The notes under the pieces were generated by a model. That model saw only the letters and a list, made by a program, of their open reading frames with translations. It ran no database searches and was not told the origin of the DNA. Made by a program: the position numbers and the translations under genes. Shown here in pieces: positions 55,742 to 64,000 of a stretch of DNA of 64,000 bases. Position 1 is the first letter of the stretch. Every line of letters starts with the position of its first letter. The DNA comes from Dyadobacter endophyticus (GTDB lineage: Bacteria; Bacteroidota; Bacteroidia; Cytophagales; Spirosomataceae). The DNA lies in contig NZ_BMIA01000004.1 in the NCBI RefSeq assembly GCF_014641595.1, forward strand, positions 186,001-250,000, in the 5' to 3' direction.

Positions 55742-56534
55742 CCGCCGGAGCACCAGTCACGATCATCTCGTCATGTCTCACAAAGAACTCTATCAGCTCC
55801 TTTCCAATCACCTCCGGTTGCTGTACGGGCACGTTGTGATCGCCGGGGGCCAGTACCAGCCTCGAATTTGGTATTCTCGAAGCCAGCGTACGGCCCGAAG
55901 GCACGCAATTGGATTCTTCACCATAAATCAGCAAAGTGTCATTCGTGATTGCTGCCACCGCAGGATCATTAAAAAATGCCTTTTCTCCCTCCATATCCGA
56001 CCGGATGGAAGTTTCATTGAACAAGAACTCGTACATCCGGTGGTTCTTCTCCAATTGCCTTTTTCCAGCCAGCAAACGGGTGGTATCGGCGAAGTTTTCG
56101 ATGTAATGGATCAGAAACTCTTTGCTGTACGTGTCGATGATCGCGAGCGTCTCCTGTTCGCTCGGATCGGGGCCTTCGATGATCGCCAGTTTACCCACGC
56201 GCTCCGGGAAACGGGTCGCCATTTTTAATGCTACCAATCCACCGTAACTGTAACCGGCCAAATGCGCCTTTTCGATGCCGAGCTCGTCCATCAGGTCGCG
56301 CAGGTCGGTGGTCATCGAGGTGAGGTCGTAGCCGGTTTGTACTTTTTCGCTCATACCGTGCCCCTTCATGTCGAACAGCACCACGCGGTAATGCTTCGCC
56401 AGCATGGGGGCGATATTGAAATAGTACACAGCCAGGTTGCTGAACATCCCGTGGACCATGATGATCGTTTCCCGGCCCGCGGGGTTCAGTTCCTGCACGT
56501 GGAGGCGGATATTCGGTAGATCGATTATTGGCAT
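55731..56534 (-). CDS. Alpha/beta hydrolase, probable thioesterase or product-releasing enzyme
   Basis: A 267-residue protein from ATG 56534 (MPIIDLPNIRL); the longer frame upstream is noise over the carrier protein gene. Motifs are VHGMFS (oxyanion region), the nucleophile elbow GYSYGG and the C-terminal GDHNV with the catalytic His. In polyketide loci such stand-alone hydrolases release or edit the acyl chain. It overlaps the acyl carrier protein gene by 10 bp. Its last residues run into a REP-like element that provides the stop. Confidence 0.88.
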   Translation of the reverse strand: MPIIDLPNIRLHVQELNPAGRETIIMVHGMFSNLAVYYFNIAPMLAKHYRVVLFDMKGHGMSEKVQTGYDLTSMTTDLRDLMDELGIEKAHLAGYSYGGLVALKMATRFPERVGKLAIIEGPDPSEQETLAIIDTYSKEFLIHYIENFADTTRLLAGKRQLEKNHRMYEFLFNETSIRSDMEGEKAFFNDPAVAAITNDTLLIYGEESNCVPSGRTLASRIPNSRLVLAPGDHNVPVQQPEVIGKELIEFFVRHDEMIVTGAPADCG

Positions 56535-56824
56535 TCCTGAATATAATTGATGATATTTTCGAGTTTCAGCTGGATAATCTCGTCGAGGTCCATGTTCGAC
56601 AGCCAGCCGGTGAAATCGATGTTCGGGCCGAAATGGTTTTTGACTTTTTCCGAGAATGCGACGATCTCGATACTGTCCATCTCCAGGTCTTTCGTAAATG
56701 AGCTGGCAGGTGTAATATCCATTTCTTCCACAAACTCCTCGCCGATTACCTCGGTAATGAACTGGTTGAGGGTTTCGAAAATCTGTTCTTTGCTCAGCTT
56801 GTTTTCCTGTATCAGTTGGTCCAT
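56525..56824 (-). CDS. Free-standing acyl carrier protein
   Basis: A 99-residue protein with the carrier-protein fold and the phosphopantetheine attachment Ser in LEMDSIEIV. It is longer than housekeeping AcpP and acidic in its first half. Its start overlaps the end of the large synthase gene by 13 bp and its end overlaps the hydrolase gene by 10 bp, so it belongs to this pathway. It may hold the starter or final acyl group for the condensation-type transferases. Confidence 0.92.
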   Translation of the reverse strand: MDQLIQENKLSKEQIFETLNQFITEVIGEEFVEEMDITPASSFTKDLEMDSIEIVAFSEKVKNHFGPNIDFTGWLSNMDLDEIIQLKLENIINYIQECQ

Positions 56825-59800
56825 CCGATGATGTAATTAAAATGTTTGATAGTATTGATCCATGTATCCCGGATGCGCAATGCATCCTCTTTAATCTCCT
56901 CGATCTGGTAGCCTTTCGGGTTTCCCATTAGCCCTTTGCCGAGCATTTTGCCAAATGCTTCCTTTGCTACCCAGTAGCGCGTCATCCATTCATCGGCGTC
57001 GCGGCCTTCGAGTAGTTTCATTTCGGAAGGGGTAAAAACGATCTCGGTAAATCCCGCGCTCCGCGGCTGTATTTCTTCAATATCGATCCCAACGGGGCCT
57101 TTTTCGCTGGCGATGGCAACCGCTACCAGGTTCTTGTGCGCCAGCGAAATGTGGATTCCGCCTGTCATCGCACCATCCAGGAACGGCTTGCCCAGCTCAT
57201 CCGACCGTATTTCAAACTCGATCGGGAAGTAAGCTTCCTTGCGCCCGCGCAGCAGGAGCATACGCGTGGCGTCTTTGGCTGCCACCCGGCTAATCATCCA
57301 TTCCTTCTTTTTAGTAGGCATTAATCCCCGCTGGTGCCGTTTTTCGGGTTGGTTGAAATATCTTTTTAGAATAAAATCCCATGAAACAACGCGCTGGTAG
57401 GCATTGCGGAAAAGGAACACCCCGGGCGCCACTTCTTCCGACAGTACATTCTGCAACGGAGCCATGGAGACGTTCCAGAGCTTGTCGTCGATTTCCAGAC
57501 GGCGGTTTTGCCAGCCACGAATGATCGACCATACTTTTCCATCGCGTTTGAGGATAAAATCGGCGCTGGCAAACTCGTCGGTAAGCTCGGTGAGGCGGCA
57601 CGTGCATTCGAAAACGCCCGCCTGATCTTCCATATCCCCGTAAAACTCTACTTCGTTGATCTTCACCGGGAATGCAATGCGGTCCTTGGTCAATGTGAGT
57701 TGAAGCCAGAGGCCGAAAAGCTGGCCTGCATTATCGAGTAGCGAGCCCTTACCCGCGTCCCCGGCAATGAGACCGGTAATGCCGTTTTTAGCCACATTTT
57801 TTACCTCCCTGATTCCCTGGTAAGCAGGTCCGTGGAACATATTTTCGCGGTATATCTGCTCCGGCGTAATGTGTATGCCAAGCGATTCGCCTATGTCGTA
57901 CCCCTGTGTTTCGGGTATCCCTTTCGTTTCCGAAAGTTGTACTTCCGCATTGGCATATTTATCCAGATCCAGGTAAACGCGGTTAGGAGCTTTCCACTCA
58001 CCGGCAACCGTTTCGCGGAACGGTTCCACCACATTCATCCACTGAAATACCTTGATAACCATGATCTTCTGCACGCGCATTTCGGGGGCCTGCTCGCGGG
58101 CAATGTCGCCGAAAAGCTCGAAAATCATCGTCATCGGGATCACCGGGTCCATATCCTCCACGCAATGCCAGCCAGGCTTTTGTTTGAGAAGCGAGTGGTC
58201 GATGAGCCATGGACTGTTTTGCAGTGAAATGTCGAGTTGCTTTTTGAACGGCAGCCGTTGCTGCGGCAGCTGCGGCTGCCGCTGGCTCTGCACGGGTGGC
58301 TTAATGGCCGTTTGTGAGTCAGCAGGCCGGGCAATGGGTATGGCCGCCGGTCTGTTTCGGAACAGCCCCGCAAGTTCCGACTGCACGAACGCGATCTCAT
58401 CCAGGTTCGCCGACAGTGCCTGCATCACCGGATGGGCCACATCGTCCATCGCCAATTCCTTTTTCGGCTGCGTAAATGTAATTTTCTTCAAAGAATCCAG
58501 CTCTGTTACAAATGGGGACCCCAATTGCAGCTTCATTGGCTTGCGCTGCGCGGGCTGCTGTGCCTGGATGCCCATGAATGCGAGGTCGATATTTTTGCCT
58601 TCCACAAATAATGCGGCCATTACCCGCTGTAATTGCTGCAAACCGCCGCGGATCGGTACATTCGAAGCAATGGCGCTGTATGGCTTGCCTTTCAAAGTAT
58701 CATCTACAAAGCCTACCAGCCCGCCCGAACCGACCTGAATGAACATCCGCACATTCTCCGCGTACAGCTTGTCGGTCAGCTCGCGGAAGCGCACCGGTTT
58801 TACGAGGTGTTCGACGCTCAGCGAGCGGATTTCATCGAACGATTCGGGATAAATATCCAGCGTCGTGGCCGACCAGAGCGGAATGGCCGTGGGTTGGAAC
58901 TCCATCGTTTCCAGACCGTCCAAGATCCGGTCCAGCTTGTCCTTCACGAAGGGCGAGTGGAAGCCGGACTGGAACGGTAGCTGCTGATGGAAGATCTGAT
59001 GGGTGCGTAAAATGGTAGAAAAATCCTCGACAGCCTCGATAGTACCGCAAAGAATGACCTGCTGCGGACAGTTGTCGATCGACAGATAAATGTCCTCCCG
59101 GCCTTCCAGCCACGGTTTCAACTGGTCATACCCGCAGCCAACAGCGAGGAATTTCGTATTTTTTACTTCGAAAAGCTCCGGGTTCAGCCGGGTAAGAAGT
59201 TGTAATACCGATGATTCGGAGGCTAGTCCGGATGAGCGGCCGGCAAGCCATTCGCCAAGGCTGTGGCCGGCATTCATGTCGGGTTTTACGCCCAGTTTTT
59301 TAATGGCGGAATCGAGTATCCTGCTCTTTTCGAGCAGTTTCATGGCAGTATTGAAAACCGATTGCTCCTCGCCGGTTTCGCTCGCCTCAAAGCGCGGCAG
59401 CTGGAAATAATCAGCCACGCTGTCGATTTCTCCTCCTGCCAGGCCGTCGAGGCCGGGAAAAAGGAATGCAGTTTTACCGCCGTTAGTGAGCAAAGGTTCG
59501 CTGGTATACCAGATGTCCTGTTTGTTTCGCCAGATATTGTTTTTAGTAACAATCTTAATGGCCTTGGCAATGCGCTCGGGTGTGGGTTCGAAAATCGCGA
59601 CACGGTAGTTGCCGGAGCCGGTTTCTTTTTCGCCGGTTTCTAATGCCGTAAGAAGTGCCTCGTGCGTGGGACGAGCGAGCAGTAAAACTTCGTCGCGAAT
59701 TCGGACGTTTGTACTGTTACTTAATACATTGTCTGCACTATCTTCCGGACATTTGTCCCAACCTTCCAGCACAACGTGCGCATTAATCCCGCCAAATCCG

Positions 59801-61131
59801 AATGCATTCACACCCGCATAACGCGGCAAACCCGACTGATGCCAGTCGGTAAGTTGCTTCACAGGTGCAAAACGCGTATCGGCCAATGCTTCTATGGGTT
59901 CTTCGCAATGCAGGGTAGGAGGTAGCTGGCCGTGGTACAATGCGAGTACGGTTTTAATAATCCCAGCAATACCCGCAGCGGGCATCGCATGTCCTATCAT
60001 TGATTTCACAGAGCCAATCCCGGCTTTGGCGCCATCTGGCCCAAATACGGCAGCAAGCGTTTCCAGTTCCGTTTTATCACCCAGCGGCGTGCCGGTTCCG
60101 TGTGCTTCGAGGTAGCCGATCTGGTCGGTGCCGATACCGGCCATTTCCCATGCCTGGCGGATCGCTTTCACCTGCCCGTGCACGGTGGGGCTCATTACGC
60201 TTGCGCCCGCGCCGTCGCTCGATACGCCCACGCCCTGCACCACAGCATAAATGCGTTCGCCGCTGGCAATCGCGTCGGAAAGTCTTTTTAATACCACAAA
60301 ACCGCAGCCTTCGCCGATAAGCAGCCCGTCGGCACGCTGGTCGAACGGCCGGATCTGCTGATTCCTGGACAATGCGCCCAGCTGGTGGAATATGCTCCAA
60401 AACGGCGCATTCTGGCAGGCGTGCACACCGCCGGCGATCATCATATCGGCCCGGCCGGAGTTGAGTTCCTGCACGGCGTGGTCGATCGCCAGTAACGAAC
60501 TCGCGCAGGCGGCGTCGAGGGTATAGGCGGTACCGCCGAGGTCGAGGCGGTTGGCTACCAGCGAGGCCGTGAGGTTGGGAATGAGGCCCATCGCAGTATC
60601 GGCCGAAAACCGGCCTTTTTTCTGCTGAAATTCACTTTTTATCTTTTCAAGATCTTCGCTTTTGAGATCGGGGAGAATGCTTTGCAGCACTTCCACGATC
60701 TGCTGCCCCGTACGCACGATCTCGATCGCGCGCGTAGCGCCCGGACCGGTGTAGTTTCCCTTGCCGATGATAATACCCGTTTTGGCAAAATTGGCGCCGT
60801 TACTGAATGCGCGGGCATCAACCAGTGCTTGATGTGCGAGGCTTAATGCAAGTAACTGTTCAGGCTCGGTGCCTTCCACGGCAAGGGGTAATATGCCGAA
60901 CTGGATCGGATCGAATTCGGCATAATTGTCTATAAAACCACCGCGACGGCAGTAAAACCGGTCCACCGCGACGCCGTTCTTCTCGAAGAAAAGGCTGCCC
61001 ATCCGATTTTCCGGAACGGTTTCAATGGCGTCTACGCCGGTTCGGATATTTTCCCAGAAGGCGTTTAAATCGCCAGCCCCGGGGAAAATACCCGACATAC
61101 CGATAATGGCAATATCTGCATTTCTTTTCAT
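56812..61131 (-). CDS. Iterative polyketide/PUFA-type synthase KS-AT-DH with fused phosphopantetheinyl transferase
   Basis: A 1439-residue protein from ATG 61131 (MKRNADIAII); a GTG nine bases upstream is possible. Domains: ketosynthase (about 1-460) with Cys209 in DAACASSL, the His of YLEAHGTGT and the His of KSMIGHAMP; acyltransferase (about 540-870) with Ser624 in GHSLGE; a hot-dog dehydratase (about 970-1240) with His979 in WLIDHS; and a C-terminal phosphopantetheinyl transferase (about 1300-1435) with VGIDIEE and WVAKEAFGK. No carrier or ketoreductase domain is present; those are in the partner protein encoded 33 bp upstream. The order recalls enediyne and PUFA synthases split into two chains. 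Confidence 0.9.
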   Translation of the reverse strand: MKRNADIAIIGMSGIFPGAGDLNAFWENIRTGVDAIETVPENRMGSLFFEKNGVAVDRFYCRRGGFIDNYAEFDPIQFGILPLAVEGTEPEQLLALSLAHQALVDARAFSNGANFAKTGIIIGKGNYTGPGATRAIEIVRTGQQIVEVLQSILPDLKSEDLEKIKSEFQQKKGRFSADTAMGLIPNLTASLVANRLDLGGTAYTLDAACASSLLAIDHAVQELNSGRADMMIAGGVHACQNAPFWSIFHQLGALSRNQQIRPFDQRADGLLIGEGCGFVVLKRLSDAIASGERIYAVVQGVGVSSDGAGASVMSPTVHGQVKAIRQAWEMAGIGTDQIGYLEAHGTGTPLGDKTELETLAAVFGPDGAKAGIGSVKSMIGHAMPAAGIAGIIKTVLALYHGQLPPTLHCEEPIEALADTRFAPVKQLTDWHQSGLPRYAGVNAFGFGGINAHVVLEGWDKCPEDSADNVLSNSTNVRIRDEVLLLARPTHEALLTALETGEKETGSGNYRVAIFEPTPERIAKAIKIVTKNNIWRNKQDIWYTSEPLLTNGGKTAFLFPGLDGLAGGEIDSVADYFQLPRFEASETGEEQSVFNTAMKLLEKSRILDSAIKKLGVKPDMNAGHSLGEWLAGRSSGLASESSVLQLLTRLNPELFEVKNTKFLAVGCGYDQLKPWLEGREDIYLSIDNCPQQVILCGTIEAVEDFSTILRTHQIFHQQLPFQSGFHSPFVKDKLDRILDGLETMEFQPTAIPLWSATTLDIYPESFDEIRSLSVEHLVKPVRFRELTDKLYAENVRMFIQVGSGGLVGFVDDTLKGKPYSAIASNVPIRGGLQQLQRVMAALFVEGKNIDLAFMGIQAQQPAQRKPMKLQLGSPFVTELDSLKKITFTQPKKELAMDDVAHPVMQALSANLDEIAFVQSELAGLFRNRPAAIPIARPADSQTAIKPPVQSQRQPQLPQQRLPFKKQLDISLQNSPWLIDHSLLKQKPGWHCVEDMDPVIPMTMIFELFGDIAREQAPEMRVQKIMVIKVFQWMNVVEPFRETVAGEWKAPNRVYLDLDKYANAEVQLSETKGIPETQGYDIGESLGIHITPEQIYRENMFHGPAYQGIREVKNVAKNGITGLIAGDAGKGSLLDNAGQLFGLWLQLTLTKDRIAFPVKINEVEFYGDMEDQAGVFECTCRLTELTDEFASADFILKRDGKVWSIIRGWQNRRLEIDDKLWNVSMAPLQNVLSEEVAPGVFLFRNAYQRVVSWDFILKRYFNQPEKRHQRGLMPTKKKEWMISRVAAKDATRMLLLRGRKEAYFPIEFEIRSDELGKPFLDGAMTGGIHISLAHKNLVAVAIASEKGPVGIDIEEIQPRSAGFTEIVFTPSEMKLLEGRDADEWMTRYWVAKEAFGKMLGKGLMGNPKGYQIEEIKEDALRIRDTWINTIKHFNYIIGWTN

Positions 61132-61164
61132 GATGGTCACAAGTTGTTCAATGCGTCGCGCTCA

Positions 61165-64000
61165 TTATTCGGCCATGATCAGCACCTGACTTTCGGTGCC
61201 GTATTTCAGTTCATTGACAAATGTTTCCATGCCGTCGTAGAGCGGGATCAGCGGAATACCACGGCGTTCGTATTCCCTTTCGAGCGAAGGCGATACCATG
61301 CCTGTACCCTTCCAGGGCCCCCAGTTAATGGCCGTTACCTTGCCTTTTATTTTCTTTTGAAGCTCCCGGGCATATTTGTCGAGCACGCTGTTGGCGGCGG
61401 CATAGTCGGTTTGCCCGCGGCTGCCGTAAACGGAGGCCACGCTCGAAAACAGGGTCACAAACTGCACATCATCTTTCAAATGCTCCGCCAAAACGCGTAA
61501 TGGCGTTACTTTGGTAGACATTACCCGCTCGAACGATTCCGGTGTTTTCTGGTGGAACAGCTTGTCTTCCAACAGTCCCGCGCCATGGATCACGCCATCG
61601 ATGCGGCCATATTGGTTGTACAAACCTTCCACCACCGCGATCAGCGCCTTTTCGTCACGCAGGTCGAGGGAATGGTAAGTTACCGTCGAACCATTAGCTT
61701 CGAGTGCCGAAATGGTACCGAGGATCTGGTTCGCTTTATGGACTTCTTCCGTTTTCTTCTCAACCTCCGCCGGGGTTTTAAATGCTCCGGAGGAAATGAT
61801 GCGTTTACGGATTTCTTCCTTGTTTTTTAAGCCTGCAAACGACTGATCGGCGCTTGTACGTGGGTCGGTAGAACGTCCTACGAGCACATAATTGCAGGGG
61901 TAATCTTTCGAGAAACGTACGGTCAGCTCGGCAGTAATGCCTTGTGCGCCACCGAGTGCGAGAATGACCGATTTTTTGTCCAAATGAATATCCGGATCGG
62001 TGCCCGTCGCGATTTCAGAGCGGATCAATTCCACAGTCTGTCGCTGGTTACCTTCGTAAACCACTTCGCAAGGCTCGTCGGTATGCAGGATTTCGTCTAA
62101 TGTGATGCCCGCGATTTTATCCGCCGCAAGCTGTGAGGTGAAGCTCACCAACCGGCATTTGGTTTGGTCATATTCCTTATCCAGGCTTTTTAAAAGACCG
62201 GCATAGCCCTGGAAATGCCGGAGCAGCTTCACGTCGGTATCCTTATCGAGCGCGCTCTGGGTGTCCGAAACCGTGTAAATCCATTTTACTTTGCCGAAAT
62301 CCAACTTCTTGATCAGCGAGAACGATTCGATGATCGTCGGTTTCAGGCGGGAAGTGAAAATGTTGAGGATGATCAGCCCATCAAAGCCTTGCAAGGGTTC
62401 TTCGGTTGAGATAATGCTCACTTCCGCACCATGCTGCTCGAAAAGGGACTTAATGGACGTCGCAACATCACCGGCATCATCGGTTACTGCGAACCGTTTG
62501 CCTTTCAGTGCCGCGGGATCGAGTACCGGAATAACCGAGGGTGTTAACCCGAAGCGGAGGCGCGATAGTTTTTCGTTCAATACTGCTTTCGGAATGGGGA
62601 CGACATTCAGACTTTCCGCTTTCTGGATGGAATCCTGCGCGCCGGTCATTGCTTCCGACAACCAGTCGATCAATCCGTTCAGCGTTTTGATGGACGCCAG
62701 TTTTTCGACCAACTCTTCGCCGCGCTCCTGGTAAATCTGAATTAGCCCATCGATATTATTTTTAAGTTCACCGATGATCTCCATCCGCTTGATGGAGTCG
62801 ATGCTCAGGTCGGCTTCGAGGTCCATATCCATGCCTAGCATTTCCTGTGGATAGCCTGTTTTTGCACTCACAGCTTCCAGAAGCACCGATTTAATGCGGC
62901 TTTCCGACCATTCTTCGATAATGCCGTCCTGCGTCACCGACAGTTTGCTCAACGGCACGTTTTCGGTGGAGGGAACGACGACCGTGGTTTGCTGCTGGTG
63001 TTCGGTAATCCAGTTAACCAGTAAATTCAACGTCTTGATAGCTGCCAGCTGTTCGATCACCGTCTCCTCACTTTGCTGACCAGCCTCGAAGCCGCCCAGC
63101 TGCTTGCGTAACTCGCCGATGATTTCCATGCGTTTGATGGAATCGATGCTCAGGTCGGCTTCAAGATCCATATCCATGCCAAGCATTTCCTGCGGGTAGC
63201 CTGTTTTATCACTGATTACCTGCATGACCAATGCTTTCACATCGATAACCGGCCTGGCAGTAACTGGTACAGGCGCGGCCTGAGCGGTTTTTTCAATCAC
63301 AATCGGCAACGGTGACGGGGCATTGGCCGTAAGTCCTCCCGGGGCAGGCTCGTACACGTCGATATTTCGCGACGGCGGCACAGATTGTCCGAGGTAGCCC
63401 AATACCACATCACGCTGGGCCTGAATGAGGTATTTCACACTATTCAGGTATTCGTGAACAACCCGCTCGGCCTCGGTACTGCCAGCCATTGCTGCGCCAG
63501 CCGCAGTGGCACCTATCGGAACTGTCGGCTGCTGAAATGCAGCGAGTTTGAGCGGCTCGGTTACCGGCAATGCGCCGTGTGCGGGCAATTTTCCGTGCAA
63601 TGGAAGCGCCATCTGGCCGTCGACGAGCCAGGTGGTGAGGCTCTTGCGGTATTGTTCCGGCTTGTCGAGATCGAGCACCCGGGCGTCGCGATCTTCGAAA
63701 AGTTTGTTAAAATCGATATTTCTGCCGGTGGCGACATAGCCAGCCAGGGTGTGCAGTAGTTGCACGATGCCCGGCTGGTCTTTGTCTTCGGTGTGGAGGC
63801 AGATTTCTTCTTTACCTATAATCGACTTGGTAAGGCCTGTAAGCACTTTCCCGGGGCCTACTTCTATAAAAATACGGGCGCCGTTTTCATACATTTGCCC
63901 CACTTCTTCCGAGAAACGCACCGGTCTCACGAGGTGGTCGGCGAGGCGTTCCTTAATGGCTTCCGGCGAAACAGGATAGGGCGCCGCGTTGGTATTCGAC
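61165..64000 (-). CDS. PfaA-like synthase, AT-ACP-ACP-KR part (5' end outside window)
   Basis: The frame is open past the right edge; about 944 residues are visible. They hold the end of an acyltransferase domain (RPVRFSEEV, FIEVGPGKVLTGL), two tandem acyl carrier domains each with DLSIDSIKRMEI and its pantetheine Ser, and a ketoreductase (about nt 61300-62000) with NAD(P) loop LGGAQGITAEL and catalytic Ser-Tyr-Asn in SSVASVYGSRGQTDYAAAN. The DSIKRMEI signature is that of PUFA-synthase PfaA carriers. A ketosynthase is expected upstream, outside the window. No enoylreductase is visible. Confidence 0.92.
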   Translation of the reverse strand, partial: SNTNAAPYPVSPEAIKERLADHLVRPVRFSEEVGQMYENGARIFIEVGPGKVLTGLTKSIIGKEEICLHTEDKDQPGIVQLLHTLAGYVATGRNIDFNKLFEDRDARVLDLDKPEQYRKSLTTWLVDGQMALPLHGKLPAHGALPVTEPLKLAAFQQPTVPIGATAAGAAMAGSTEAERVVHEYLNSVKYLIQAQRDVVLGYLGQSVPPSRNIDVYEPAPGGLTANAPSPLPIVIEKTAQAAPVPVTARPVIDVKALVMQVISDKTGYPQEMLGMDMDLEADLSIDSIKRMEIIGELRKQLGGFEAGQQSEETVIEQLAAIKTLNLLVNWITEHQQQTTVVVPSTENVPLSKLSVTQDGIIEEWSESRIKSVLLEAVSAKTGYPQEMLGMDMDLEADLSIDSIKRMEIIGELKNNIDGLIQIYQERGEELVEKLASIKTLNGLIDWLSEAMTGAQDSIQKAESLNVVPIPKAVLNEKLSRLRFGLTPSVIPVLDPAALKGKRFAVTDDAGDVATSIKSLFEQHGAEVSIISTEEPLQGFDGLIILNIFTSRLKPTIIESFSLIKKLDFGKVKWIYTVSDTQSALDKDTDVKLLRHFQGYAGLLKSLDKEYDQTKCRLVSFTSQLAADKIAGITLDEILHTDEPCEVVYEGNQRQTVELIRSEIATGTDPDIHLDKKSVILALGGAQGITAELTVRFSKDYPCNYVLVGRSTDPRTSADQSFAGLKNKEEIRKRIISSGAFKTPAEVEKKTEEVHKANQILGTISALEANGSTVTYHSLDLRDEKALIAVVEGLYNQYGRIDGVIHGAGLLEDKLFHQKTPESFERVMSTKVTPLRVLAEHLKDDVQFVTLFSSVASVYGSRGQTDYAAANSVLDKYARELQKKIKGKVTAINWGPWKGTGMVSPSLEREYERRGIPLIPLYDGMETFVNELKYGTESQVLIMAE
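62760..63230. repeat. Duplicated carrier-protein coding segment
   Basis: Two stretches of about 100 bp, near 62765-62870 and 63110-63215, are almost identical and encode GYPQEMLGMDMDLEADLSID and the following helix twice. They mark a recent duplication of the carrier domain. Confidence 0.85.

Noticed and set aside
56535..56885. N-terminal extension of the alpha/beta hydrolase frame
   Set aside because: The extra 117 residues lie antiphase over the acyl carrier protein gene and are rich in Arg and Gly without fold. The ATG at 56534 gives a family-length protein.

Overview
The window is a 64 kb stretch of a Bacteroidota chromosome. The evidence is four secreted proteins with type IX secretion (T9SS) C-terminal domains, two-component sensors with extracellular propellers, promoters of the TTG-N20-TAnnTTTG type, weak ribosome binding sites and many SusD-era style lipoproteins and Tat-exported oxidoreductases. 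Gene content and codon use look like the Cytophagales, most like Dyadobacter or a relative; the genus is an inference. No rRNA, tRNA, CRISPR array or intact insertion sequence was seen.

Layout. 1-5 kb: a truncated secreted alpha-galactosidase-like enzyme and a two-gene pair encoding a tail-fiber/S74-type protein and a T9SS cargo. 5-10.2 kb: a propeller histidine kinase, its convergent and overlapping response regulator, and two more LuxR-type regulators whose receivers lack the phosphoacceptor Asp. 10.3-16.5 kb: an NrtR-like Nudix regulator divergent from a very large ThuA/sugar dehydrogenase/cytochrome c protein with a 25-bp perfect palindrome between them, then a membrane glycosyltransferase. 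16.6-20.4 kb: two repeat-built T9SS cargo proteins. 20.5-23.8 kb: AhpD-like protein, YCII protein, ECF42-like sigma factor and an Old Yellow Enzyme. 23.8-26.1 kb: an AT-richer patch of small orphan genes with two decayed gene fragments. 26.1-33.6 kb: rpiA, then an RND efflux operon with its TetR regulator, whose operator can be read at both promoters. 33.7-43.3 kb: L,D-transpeptidase, AraC regulator, lipoprotein, a 54-codon small gene, an oxidoreductase/propeller pair, a CDF transporter, an SDR and two VOC proteins. 43.3-49.1 kb: sulfatase, an asymmetric heterodimeric ABC exporter, and a small-protein/GNAT pair that looks like a toxin-antitoxin module.

49.3-64 kb is the most interesting part: one tightly packed minus-strand operon running off the right edge. 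It encodes two large iterative polyketide/PUFA-synthase-like proteins (AT-ACP-ACP-KR, partial; and KS-AT-DH with a fused phosphopantetheinyl transferase), a free acyl carrier protein, an alpha/beta hydrolase, two UGT/MGT-type glycosyltransferases and three paralogous condensation-type (HxxxD) acyltransferases. Stop/start overlaps of a few bases link nearly all of them. The straightforward reading is a pathway that builds a reduced acyl chain, releases it, glycosylates it with up to two sugars and then acylates it up to three times, giving an acylated glycolipid of unknown structure. Inside this operon sit 12 perfect ATCT repeats directly against a glycosyltransferase start codon and a REP/BIME-like inverted pair.
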